A DNA stretch of 64,000 nucleotides from Nonomuraea sp. SYSU D8015 (lineage in GTDB: Bacteria > Actinomycetota > Actinomycetes > Streptosporangiales > Streptosporangiaceae), in NCBI RefSeq assembly GCF_008065375.1, contig NZ_VJYI01000004.1, forward strand, positions 186,001 to 250,000. Direction: 5' to 3'. Below the pieces are notes generated by a model that made no database searches, was not told where the DNA came from, and saw only the letters and a list, made by a program, of their open reading frames with translations. Each line of letters starts with the position of its first letter. Position 1 is the first letter of the stretch. This document shows, one piece after another, positions 8,677 through 16,181 of this stretch. Made by a program: the position numbers and the translations under genes.

Positions 8677-9491
8677 CCGTCGTGACAACGGACGCGGACG
8701 TGGTCCTCGCCGGCGTCGCCGCAGGCAAGGCGCCCATCGGGCTGGAGGACGTGCCGGAGCTGATGAGCCGGATGGACTCCAAGTACATCGTGACCGCCGC
8801 CACCATGGCGCAGCTCGCCGCCGAGCTGGGGGACCGGTTCGCGGTGCTGCGGATCGGAGGGCGGAGGCAGTTCCGCTACACCTCCACCTATTTCGACACG
8901 CCGGACCTGCTGACCTTCCGGCAGCACCGCCAGGACCGGCGGCGCCGGTTCAAGCTCCGCACCCGGACCTATCTGGACGGCGGCGGCCGGTGGCTGGAGC
9001 TCAAGCTCAACGGGGCGCGGGGCAGCACGGACAAACACCGCATCCCGTACGACGACGCGCCCGCGCACACCCTGACCAGGGCGGCGATGGACTTCGTGAA
9101 CGACCTGCTGCTCACGGAGCTGCGTCTCCCCGTGCCGGACACGCTGGGGCCGGTGCTGTCGACCGACTACAAGCGGGTGACGCTCGTCGACCGGACGGGG
9201 ATGGCCCGGCTCACCTGCGACACCGGCCTGTTCTTCCGCGACGCCGACCGCGTGGCGCCCGCCCGGCGGGACCTGGTGCTGCTGGAGTCGAAGTCCGCCG
9301 GAGGAAACGCGGTGGTGGACCGGGTGCTGCGCGGCATGGGGGTGCGGCCGGTGAGCGTGAGCAAGTATTGCCTCGCCGTCGCCGCCCTCCGCGACTGCTC
9401 TGCCAACCGCTGGCGCCCGGTGATGCGGCGCTACCTCTCGAGGAGCGGCCCCGCGGACTTCCCGGCGACTCGTCCCACACGGGCGGCATAG
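8673..9491 (+). CDS. VTC-domain protein, polyphosphate polymerase-like
   Basis: A 272-residue single-domain protein of the VTC/CYTH tunnel fold. Visible signatures are MDSKYIV near residue 35, FRYTSTYFDTP, the basic strand RRRFKLRTRTY, WLELKLNG, and LLESKSAGG near the end; in yeast Vtc4 such basic residues line the tunnel that holds the growing polyphosphate chain and the Glu binds the metal. There is no SPX domain and no transmembrane segment, so the adjacent DUF4956 protein probably provides the membrane part. Its stop is 6 bp from the convergent oxidoreductase gene. Confidence 0.87.
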   Translation: MTVVTTDADVVLAGVAAGKAPIGLEDVPELMSRMDSKYIVTAATMAQLAAELGDRFAVLRIGGRRQFRYTSTYFDTPDLLTFRQHRQDRRRRFKLRTRTYLDGGGRWLELKLNGARGSTDKHRIPYDDAPAHTLTRAAMDFVNDLLLTELRLPVPDTLGPVLSTDYKRVTLVDRTGMARLTCDTGLFFRDADRVAPARRDLVLLESKSAGGNAVVDRVLRGMGVRPVSVSKYCLAVAALRDCSANRWRPVMRRYLSRSGPADFPATRPTRAA

Positions 9492-9496
9492 GGAGC

Positions 9497-10465
9497 TCAC
9501 ACGGTGACGACGATCTTGCCCCTGGCGTGGCCCGTTTCGAGGTGGCGCATCGCCTCGGCGGCCTCGGCCAGCGGGTACGTCCGGTCGATGACGGGGGTGA
9601 TCTTTCCGTCCCGCAGCAGGTCGCGCAGGGCGGCGAGGCCGTCCTTGCTCGGGAGTGCCACGTACGAGGCCGCCCTCTGGGCGAGGTAGACGGACAGCAG
9701 TCGCGCCGCGATGATCCGTCTCATGGGGCCGAGCCAGCGACCGCCGTTGCCGGAATTGGAGATGTACACACCCCGCGGAGCGAGGGCGCGGCGGCAGGCC
9801 GCGAGCGGGTGGTTGCCGACGTTGTCGAGGATGACGTCGTAGCGCTGTGACCGGCGGGTGAAGTCCTCCTTGGTGTAGTCGACGACGTGGTCGGCGCCGA
9901 TCGACCGGATCAGCTCCACGTTCCCGGTGCCGCACACACCGGTCACCTCGGCGCCCAGGACCTTGGCGATCTGCACCGCGAACGTGCCCACGCCGCCCGC
10001 CGCGCCGTTGACCAGCACCCGCCGGCCGGGCTGGATCCGGGCGGCGTCCCGCAGGCCGAGCAGGGCCGTGATCGCCGCCGTGGGAACGGCCGCCGCCTGC
10101 TCGAACGTCAGGTCGGCGGGCTTCTTCAGCACCGCCGCGTCGTGGCGGACGCCGACGTACTCGGCCAGTGTGCCCTCGGCGCAGCCGAACACCTCGTCCC
10201 CCGGTTGTAACGCCGTGACGTTCGCGCCCACCGCCTCGACCTCGCCAGCGAAGTCGGCGCCCAGCCCGTTGGCCTTGGGCCGGGACAGTCCGGCCATCGC
10301 GCGGAAGACGTACGGCATGCCGCGCATGTAATGCCGGTCACCGGCGTTGACGGCGGCCGCCCGCACGCGGACCAGCACGTCGTCGTCCCCGATCTCCGGC
10401 AGGCCGACGTCCTGGAGCGTGAGCACGCTGGGCGGGCCGTAGGCGTAGTAGCGGATCGCCTTCAT
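9497..10465 (-). CDS. NAD(P)-dependent alcohol dehydrogenase / quinone oxidoreductase-like (MDR)
   Basis: A 322-residue zinc-free medium-chain dehydrogenase. It has an N-terminal GroES-like domain (DDVLVRVRAAAVNAGDRHYMRG, GADFAGEVEAVGANV) and a Rossmann domain with VLVNGAAGGVGTFAVQIAK. No structural zinc cysteines are present. The C-terminus ETGHARGKIVVTV is the standard MDR end. The ATG at 10465 has AGGAGA 4 nt upstream. It is monocistronic, convergent with the VTC unit. Members reduce quinones or unsaturated carbonyl compounds with NADPH; the substrate here is unknown. Confidence 0.92.
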   Translation of the reverse strand: MKAIRYYAYGPPSVLTLQDVGLPEIGDDDVLVRVRAAAVNAGDRHYMRGMPYVFRAMAGLSRPKANGLGADFAGEVEAVGANVTALQPGDEVFGCAEGTLAEYVGVRHDAAVLKKPADLTFEQAAAVPTAAITALLGLRDAARIQPGRRVLVNGAAGGVGTFAVQIAKVLGAEVTGVCGTGNVELIRSIGADHVVDYTKEDFTRRSQRYDVILDNVGNHPLAACRRALAPRGVYISNSGNGGRWLGPMRRIIAARLLSVYLAQRAASYVALPSKDGLAALRDLLRDGKITPVIDRTYPLAEAAEAMRHLETGHARGKIVVTV

Positions 10466-10540
10466 GTGTCTCCTCTGCGTTTGGCATGTAATAAATCTCT
10501 GACAGGTGTTCACCGTAACATTCGGGTGCAGGCATGGAAA

Positions 10541-10574
10541 GGCCCCGGGCCACGAGGGCGTCGTTCCGGGGGCC
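10541..10574 (-). terminator. Possible terminator hairpin after the acyl-CoA dehydrogenase gene
   Basis: GGCCCCGG (10541-10548) can pair with CCGGGGGCC (10566-10574) with one bulge. There is no T-run, which is usual for GC-rich actinomycete terminators. It sits 16 bp past the stop at 10590 on the minus strand. Confidence 0.35.
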
Positions 10575-10589
10575 GGAGGAAGGGCGGGG

Positions 10590-11822
10590 CTACAGGGGCA
10601 GGCCGCCGGTGGCGGCGCTGGTGGAGCCCGTGGCGCGGTAGGCGGCGATCGTGCGCTCGGCGATGCGCATCTGGTGGATCTCGTCGGCCCCGTCCGCGAA
10701 GCGGGCCCAGCGGGCGTGCTGGAACATGCTCGCCAGCGGCGTGTCCGTCGAGTAGCCGAGGGCCCCGTGCACCTGGATCGCGCGGTCGACGATGCGGTTG
10801 AGGCTGTTCGCCACGAAGTGCTTGGCCATCGACACCTCGGTGCGGAAGTCCTCACCTTTGTCGATCTTGGAGGCGGCGTGCAGCACCATCAGCTTGCACT
10901 GGTAGAGCTCCATGGCCGAGTCGGCGATCATCCACTGGATGCCCTGCTTCTCCGCCAGCGGCGAGCCGTGGCTGTAGCGGTTGAGCGCGCGGTCCACCAT
11001 CATGTCCAGCGCCGTCTCCGCCTGCGAGATCCACCGCATGCAGTGGGCGAGCCGGGCCGGCCCCAGGCGGTGTTGGCCCAGGCGGTGGCCGTTGCCCCGC
11101 CCGCCCAGGATCTGGCTGTCGGCCACGCGCAGGTCCTCGATGACGATCTCGCTGTGGCCGGTCGAGCCGTGCATCGTCTCGACCTCGCGTACGTCGTTCC
11201 AGCCCGGGCTCGGCAGATCCACCAGGAACGCGGTGGTGGCGCCCCGCGAGCCCTCCGGCACGTCCTTCTCGGTGCGGGCGATGAGGATGGCGAAGTTGGC
11301 CCGGCGGGCGTTGGAGATGAACCATTTGTGGCCGTTGATGAGCCACTCGTCGCCGTCACGCACGGCCTCGGTGCGGATCAGGGTGGGGTCGCTGCCCGCC
11401 ACCTCGGGCTCGGTCATCGCGAAGCAGGACATCTGGGTGCCCTCCAGCAGCGGGCGCAGGTATTTCTCCTTCTGCTCGTCCGTCGCCCAGTGCAGCAGCG
11501 TGTGCATGTTGCCCTCGTCGGGAGCCATGCAGTTGAGCACCCACGGGCCGACGCGGGTCTTGGCCGCCTCCGACTGCACCATGGCCAGCTCCACGTGGCC
11601 CAGCCCCATGCCGCCCCACTCCTTCGGCATGTGCGGCAGCCACAGGCCCTCGGCCTTGGCCTGGGAGCGGAGGCGGAAGAGGGTCCGCAGGTACGCCTCG
11701 CGGTCGCCCTCCCCGACCTCCGCGATCTCCTCCAGGGCCGGGACGACCGTGCCCTGAATGAAGGCGCGGACCCGCTTGCGGATCTCCTCGTGCTCGGGGG
11801 CGAGGGTGAAATCGATGGCCAT
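10590..11822 (-). CDS. Acyl-CoA dehydrogenase family protein
   Basis: A 410-residue FAD enzyme of the acyl-CoA dehydrogenase superfamily. It shows CFAMTEPEVAGSDPT (FAD/substrate signature), INGHKWFISNA, the RLAHCMRWISQAETALDMM helix, and the C-terminal QVHGALGYSTDTPLASMFQHARWARFADGADEIHQMRIAERTI segment. The catalytic-base position is hard to assign by eye; the C-terminal layout is like the ACAD10/11-type long-chain members. It is divergent from the DAHP synthase leader. It probably acts in beta-oxidation of an unusual fatty acid; no companion genes are adjacent. Confidence 0.92.
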   Translation of the reverse strand: MAIDFTLAPEHEEIRKRVRAFIQGTVVPALEEIAEVGEGDREAYLRTLFRLRSQAKAEGLWLPHMPKEWGGMGLGHVELAMVQSEAAKTRVGPWVLNCMAPDEGNMHTLLHWATDEQKEKYLRPLLEGTQMSCFAMTEPEVAGSDPTLIRTEAVRDGDEWLINGHKWFISNARRANFAILIARTEKDVPEGSRGATTAFLVDLPSPGWNDVREVETMHGSTGHSEIVIEDLRVADSQILGGRGNGHRLGQHRLGPARLAHCMRWISQAETALDMMVDRALNRYSHGSPLAEKQGIQWMIADSAMELYQCKLMVLHAASKIDKGEDFRTEVSMAKHFVANSLNRIVDRAIQVHGALGYSTDTPLASMFQHARWARFADGADEIHQMRIAERTIAAYRATGSTSAATGGLPL

Positions 11823-11905
11823 GCCGACCGCCTCCAGCAGCTCTTACGGCAATGCCCCGATCATCCACCCGCACCGGCGATCCGGGAACCGCCTGGGGAT
11901 CCGAC

Positions 11906-11934
11906 TTGAGCCGCGGCGGTCTCGCTGATACCGT
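11906..11934 (+). promoter_or_regulatory. Promoter of the DAHP synthase leader
   Basis: TTGAGC (11906-11911) and TACCGT (11929-11934) are spaced by 17 bp, a good housekeeping-sigma promoter. The -10 box ends 7 nt before ATG 11942, so transcription should start at or next to that ATG and the leader peptide would be translated from a leaderless RNA. Confidence 0.65.
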
Positions 11935-11941
11935 TCACCGC

Positions 11942-12010
11942 ATGCTTTCGAACAGTCGATTTTCGCGCTATGTGCAGGCTCCGGGTGGGGCCGAGGGTCA
12001 CATGCGCTGA
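11942..12010 (+). CDS. Candidate leader peptide of the DAHP synthase gene
   Basis: A 22-codon frame, MLSNSRFSRYVQAPGGAEGHMR, begins 7 nt after the -10 box and ends with TGA at 12010. It contains one Phe (position 7) and one Tyr (position 10), end products of the aromatic pathway, and its last half overlaps the first strand of the alternative hairpins. Short leaderless frames of this type are used for ribosome-mediated attenuation. The low number of aromatic codons is a weak point; the call is inferred from layout. Confidence 0.45.
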   Translation: MLSNSRFSRYVQAPGGAEGHMR

Positions 12011-12084
12011 TCAACTGTTCATCCGGAGCCAAAGGCAGAGACATCCCGTCTCTGCCTTTCGTCATTCAGGCGGTCGGCTCCGGA
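11977..12084 (+). promoter_or_regulatory. Attenuator-like leader with mutually exclusive stems
   Basis: GGCTCCGG at 11977-11984 and again at 12076-12083 can both pair with the single CCGGAGCC at 12023-12030, so stems 1:2 and 2:3 exclude each other. Inside the 2:3 stem sits a perfect 12-bp hairpin (AAAGGCAGAGAC 12031-12042, loop ATCCC, GTCTCTGCCTTT 12048-12059). No T-run follows. This is the geometry of a classical amino-acid attenuator, with strand 1 covered by a ribosome translating the leader peptide. Confidence 0.6.
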
Positions 12085-12133
12085 CCTCGGTGCGTGGGCC
12101 GAATCGCCACCGAGCGTAGAGAGCAGGCCCATC

Positions 12134-13186
12134 GTGACCACCACCAGAGATCTCCGCATCACCTCGTTCGAGGCCTTGACCGCGCCCGCGGAGCTTCGCC
12201 GGGACCTACCGCTGGGCGAGGACCGGGCGCAGTTCGTCGCCGCGAGCCGCCGTGCCGTACGCGACATTCTCGCCGGCGACGACGATCGCCTCCTGTTGAT
12301 CATCGGACCGTGTTCCGTGCACGATCCGGAGGCGGCGCTCGACTACGCCCGCCGCCTCGCCGCCGCCACTCGCGACCTGGACGACGCGCTGTGCGTGGTC
12401 ATGCGCGTCTACTTCGAGAAGCCGCGCACGACCATCGGCTGGAAGGGCCTGATCAACGACCCGGACATCGACGGCGGTCACGACGTACGGCGCGGCCTGC
12501 ACCTCGCCCGCACCGTGCTCCTCGACGTGCTCGGCACAGGGCTGCCGGTCGGCTGCGAATTCCTGGAGCCCACCAGCCCCCAGTACATCGCCGACGCGGT
12601 CACGTGGGGCGCGATCGGCGCGCGCACGCCCGAGAGCCAGGTGCACCGCCAGCTGACCTCCGGCCTGTCCATGCCCGTCGGTTTCAAGAACGCCACGGAC
12701 GGCGACGTGCAGGTGGCGATCGACGGCGTGCTCGCCTCCTCCCACCCGCAGGTCTTCTTCGGCATTGACGACGACGGGCGGGCCGCGGTGGTGAGCACGA
12801 CGGGCAATCCGGACTGCCACGTGATTCTCCGCGGTGGCCGCGGTGGCCCCAACTACGACGAGGAGTCCGTCCGCGACGCCCTCACGCTGCTGCGCAAGGC
12901 CCAGCGGCCGGAGCGTTTGATCATTGACGCCAGCCACGGCAACAGCGGTAAGGACCATGTGCGTCAGGCGGCCGTGGTGCGGGAGCTGGCCGCGCGGATC
13001 GCCGCGGGCGAGGAGGGCATCGCGGGGCTGATGGTGGAGAGCTTCCTCGTTCCCGGACGGCAGGAGCCCGGCCCGCGCGAGGGCCTGACCTACGGGCAGA
13101 GCATCACCGACGCCTGCGTCGGCTGGGACGAGACGGAGCGGCTCCTCGGCGTCCTGGCGGAGGCCGTGCGCTCGCGGCGAGGGTAG
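12134..13186 (+). CDS. 3-deoxy-7-phosphoheptulonate synthase, class I (AroFGH type)
   Basis: This enzyme condenses phosphoenolpyruvate with erythrose 4-phosphate, the first step of the shikimate pathway. The 350-residue protein has the class I features LLIIGPCSVHDPEAALDYA, MRVYFEKPRTTIGWKGLINDP, GCEFLEPTSPQY, WGAIGARTPESQVHR, PVGFKNATDG, IIDASHGNSGKDH and the C-terminal GLTYGQSITDACVGWDETE. Most actinomycetes rely on the plant-like class II enzyme, so a class I copy is notable though not rare in this order. The GTG at 12134 is used; the ribosome site is weak. A leader with attenuator-like stems precedes it. Confidence 0.95.
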   Translation: MTTTRDLRITSFEALTAPAELRRDLPLGEDRAQFVAASRRAVRDILAGDDDRLLLIIGPCSVHDPEAALDYARRLAAATRDLDDALCVVMRVYFEKPRTTIGWKGLINDPDIDGGHDVRRGLHLARTVLLDVLGTGLPVGCEFLEPTSPQYIADAVTWGAIGARTPESQVHRQLTSGLSMPVGFKNATDGDVQVAIDGVLASSHPQVFFGIDDDGRAAVVSTTGNPDCHVILRGGRGGPNYDEESVRDALTLLRKAQRPERLIIDASHGNSGKDHVRQAAVVRELAARIAAGEEGIAGLMVESFLVPGRQEPGPREGLTYGQSITDACVGWDETERLLGVLAEAVRSRRG

Positions 13187-13194
13187 GCCCACGC

Positions 13195-13226
13195 ACGGTG
13201 GGCGACGGCCACCCGTCGCCCACCGT
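13195..13226. terminator. Bidirectional terminator, perfect 14-bp stem
   Basis: ACGGTGGGCGACGG (13195-13208) and CCGTCGCCCACCGT (13213-13226) pair perfectly around a CCAC loop. The hairpin sits between the convergent DAHP synthase and acyltransferase genes and touches the stop codon of the latter, so it likely terminates both. Confidence 0.85.
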
Positions 13227-14224
13227 CAGGCGGGTCTGCGGAGCGGGGTGAAGGCCCAGGACATGCGGGGCTCGACCGCCCAGTGGAAGAGCGTGCGCAC
13301 CGGCGGGGTGCACAGCAGGGTGGCGGCGACCAGGCCGAGCCCGATGGACAGCGGCAGGCCCAGGTCCCACCGCTCGGCGACCTTGACCACGAAGCCGTGG
13401 AGCAGGTAGGCGTACATGGTGGCCGCGGCCAGGCCGCTGAACCAGGTGCGCCGCGCCGGCGTCACCGCCAGGAACGCCGCCACCAGCGCTGCCCCCGCCA
13501 CCAGCAGCCCCAGCCTGATCGCGGTGCCGGTGAGGTCGTCCACGCCGATCTCCGCGTTCGACAGCCGCCACCTGATCCACTCGGTCGGCACGGCGGCGTG
13601 CACGAGCAGCGCGGTCGCGAGGCCCAGCCCCAGCACGCAGAAGCCGGTCAGCCGCATGTACGGCCGACGCAGCAGCTGGAAGTGCTCCGGCTTGAGCATC
13701 AGACCCAGCACGTAGAAGGGCAGCAGGCCGAACGTCCGGTTCATGGACAGCTCGTCCGGCAGCTTGCTCATCCCGGTCAGCAGCGACAGCACGACCGCCA
13801 CCAGCAGCGGCCACCTGAGCTGCTGCCACACCGGCGTGGACAGCCGCCACAGGAACAGCGACATCAGGAACCAGGTCAGGTAGTACGGCTCCAGCAGCGT
13901 CAGCTCGAACTTCCCGTACAGGACCAGCCGCGGCAGCGAGTACGCCAGCTCGAAGATCACATACGGCACCGCCAGCGTGGAGATCAGCTTGCGGGCCTTG
14001 CCCGCCCCGAACGTGAACTTCCGCGACAGGTAGCCGCTGAGCACGATGAACAGCGGCATGTGGAAGACGTACACGTAGAAGTAGAGCGCGTGCGGGAGGG
14101 GCGCGTCCCGATGGTCCTCGATGAGGTGACCGCACACGACGAGCAGGATGGCCAGGTATTTGGCGTTGTCGAAAAACGGATCCCTGGCGGTGACGGGCTC
14201 GGAGAGGACTGGTGCGGCGCTCAC
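13226..14224 (-). CDS. Membrane acyltransferase family protein (Acyl_transf_3)
   Basis: A 332-residue polytopic protein with about ten hydrophobic helices. It opens with the family block FFDNAKYLAILLVVCGHLIED (His in helix 1) and has the conserved RxxR-like region FIVLSGYLSRKFTFGAGKARKL after helix 2. Proteins of this type move acetyl or other acyl groups onto extracytoplasmic sugars; this member resembles the fucose/oligosaccharide O-acetyltransferase branch. It stands alone, so the acceptor is unknown. It shares a terminator with the convergent DAHP synthase gene. Confidence 0.88.
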   Translation of the reverse strand: MSAAPVLSEPVTARDPFFDNAKYLAILLVVCGHLIEDHRDAPLPHALYFYVYVFHMPLFIVLSGYLSRKFTFGAGKARKLISTLAVPYVIFELAYSLPRLVLYGKFELTLLEPYYLTWFLMSLFLWRLSTPVWQQLRWPLLVAVVLSLLTGMSKLPDELSMNRTFGLLPFYVLGLMLKPEHFQLLRRPYMRLTGFCVLGLGLATALLVHAAVPTEWIRWRLSNAEIGVDDLTGTAIRLGLLVAGAALVAAFLAVTPARRTWFSGLAAATMYAYLLHGFVVKVAERWDLGLPLSIGLGLVAATLLCTPPVRTLFHWAVEPRMSWAFTPLRRPA

Positions 14225-14273
14225 AGCATCCGCACCCTACCCATCCGTAGCGTAACCGCCAGGAAACCGCGGG

Positions 14274-16181
14274 TTAAACCTCGGCGGCCAACGCCGCCGC
14301 CTCCTCGTGGGTGAGCCGGCCGTCGGCCACGATCGTGACGACCCGCCTGGTCAGCGTGTCCTCGACGACCAGCGGCCGGTCCCAGGCGAGCGCCTGGCCC
14401 ACACCCGGATACTCCTCGACCCGCACGAACCAGGGGTCGCCGTCGTCCTGGACGAACACCAGCGTCCAGTCCCGCCCGTCCGGATCCGTGCCGGACATGG
14501 CGATCCACCGGTCGCGACCGCCGTGCACGGCCTGCTCGTCACCGGGCAGGGTGGCCCTGGCGGTGGAGGTCCCCGGCGCGCGCCAGAAGAAGCCGCCGTA
14601 GCCCGCCCCCACGCGGCCCTTGGTCGCCGCGCTGTTGATCTCCACCGGCGCGCCGGTGAGGTTGGTGAGCGTGAACGTGAAGTCCAGCGCCCACGCCTCG
14701 CCCAGCGGCCGCGCGACGACCGTCCGCTCCTCCCGCGCCATGAGCTGCCGATCGGGGCCGATCCACTCCAGTTCCTCGGTGAAGCCGTCGTCGGCCAGCC
14801 GCGAGAAGGCCCGGTGCCGCTGGACACCGTGGTCGTCGAGCCAGGTGGGGCCCTGGTCCTTGACGTACGTCCGGCCGCCCCAGAAGTTCGCCCCGCCCAG
14901 GTCGGAGATCGCCACGCCGACGCCGAGGTGGTGCACGTGGTCCTCGGGCCGGACCTGGGTGACCTCGACGCCGCCCAGCGTCCGAACCCCGTGCAGGTAC
15001 GGCCTGGGCGAGTCGGCGCGCGGCAGGTTCGGATCCAGCTCGTAGGAGGCCACTGACCGGCCCGCGACCAGCAGCTCCACGCGCGTCCACGGCGCGTCCA
15101 GCTCCGAGTAGAGCGCCAGCTCCTCGGCGCTGCGGGCCGTCAGGTCCACGATGCCCGGCAGGAACCGGTGGGTGACCGCGCCGGCCTCGTCCCGCTCCAC
15201 GATCTGGTGGCGTTCGGGGATGGGCAGCGGCTCGGGGGCCAGCCGCACCGTGTTCAGCACCTGAGTGAACGCCTGCGTGGCGGAGAGCGGCACGAGCAGC
15301 TCGGCGCCCGTGCGGATGTGGTCGATGAGGTTCTCCAGCAGGTCGGTGCGCTCGTACACGGTCGTGGTGACCGAGCCGTCCGCGTGCTCGACCTTGAGGC
15401 GGTCCTGCGTGTACACGAGCGTGGCGCGGCCCTGGTCTCCGTGCACGACCAGGTACGGCTCGTTCCTGTCGGGCGCGCACAGCGACACCGCGATCGTGAT
15501 CACACCGCCGCCCGTCAGACGGATCCGCACGCAGGACGTGTCGTCCGACTCGATGGGGTGGGCGTGGTAGAGCTCCGTCTCGATGTCCGCGATCGGCGAG
15601 TCGACCAGGGCGAGCGCGGTGGCCACGGCGTGCGCGAACGGGTTGGTCAGGGCGCCGTCCACCACGTCCACGCCGTTGAGGCGGCGCCTGCCCGACCAGG
15701 CGGAGCGGGTGAAGTAGGCCGACGGGCGCTCCCAGGCGCCGGCGCCGCCGATGCCGCGGATCCGCCCCAGCGCGCCGCTCGCGATCAGCTCACGCAGCGC
15801 CGGGACGGCCGCCGACCCCAGCGACTGGAACCCGACCTGGCAGGCCAGTCCGGTCTCCGCCACCGCCGCGGCGATCCGGTCGTGCTCGGCGAAGCTGGGC
15901 GCGGGCGGCTTCTCCAGCAGTACGTGCGAGCCCGCGCGCAGGGCGGTCACCGCGAGGTCGGCGTGCGTGTGGATCGGCGTGCAGATGATCGTGATCTCCG
16001 CGCCGGTCTTCTCGATCAGCGCGCCCAGGTCCGACGACTGCACGGGGGAGCCGAAGTCGACCTCCACCGGGCGCACGTCGCAGATCCCGGCCAGCTCGAT
16101 CAGCCCCTCGTTGGCCAGCCTGCGCAGTTTGCCCAGGTGGTGCCGCCCGTGCCCGTGCGCTCCGGCGAGAACGACCTTCAT
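14274..16181 (-). CDS. Fusion: Gfo/Idh/MocA oxidoreductase + DUF6807 (PmoA-like)
   Basis: A 635-residue two-domain protein. Residues 1-340 are a Gfo/Idh/MocA dehydrogenase: Rossmann start VVLAGAHGHGRHHLGKL, then HVLLEKPPAPS (the EKP motif) and QVGFQ. Residues 375-630 are a beta-rich DUF6807/PmoA domain, recognised by PRPYLHGVRTLGGVEVTQVRPEDHVHHLGVGVAISDLGGANFWGG and the later GYGGFFWRAP. The two are usually separate genes in sugar clusters. It lies last in the minus-strand unit 14274-18989, overlapping the enolase gene by 1 nt. The enzyme likely oxidises a sugar or sugar acid with NAD; the specific substrate is unknown. Confidence 0.9.
   Translation of the reverse strand: MKVVLAGAHGHGRHHLGKLRRLANEGLIELAGICDVRPVEVDFGSPVQSSDLGALIEKTGAEITIICTPIHTHADLAVTALRAGSHVLLEKPPAPSFAEHDRIAAAVAETGLACQVGFQSLGSAAVPALRELIASGALGRIRGIGGAGAWERPSAYFTRSAWSGRRRLNGVDVVDGALTNPFAHAVATALALVDSPIADIETELYHAHPIESDDTSCVRIRLTGGGVITIAVSLCAPDRNEPYLVVHGDQGRATLVYTQDRLKVEHADGSVTTTVYERTDLLENLIDHIRTGAELLVPLSATQAFTQVLNTVRLAPEPLPIPERHQIVERDEAGAVTHRFLPGIVDLTARSAEELALYSELDAPWTRVELLVAGRSVASYELDPNLPRADSPRPYLHGVRTLGGVEVTQVRPEDHVHHLGVGVAISDLGGANFWGGRTYVKDQGPTWLDDHGVQRHRAFSRLADDGFTEELEWIGPDRQLMAREERTVVARPLGEAWALDFTFTLTNLTGAPVEINSAATKGRVGAGYGGFFWRAPGTSTARATLPGDEQAVHGGRDRWIAMSGTDPDGRDWTLVFVQDDGDPWFVRVEEYPGVGQALAWDRPLVVEDTLTRRVVTIVADGRLTHEEAAALAAEV

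Noticed and set aside
9497..10855. A longer start for the MDR oxidoreductase
   Set aside because: The extra 130 residues are an out-of-frame reading of the acyl-CoA dehydrogenase gene; AGGAGA before ATG 10465 defines the start.
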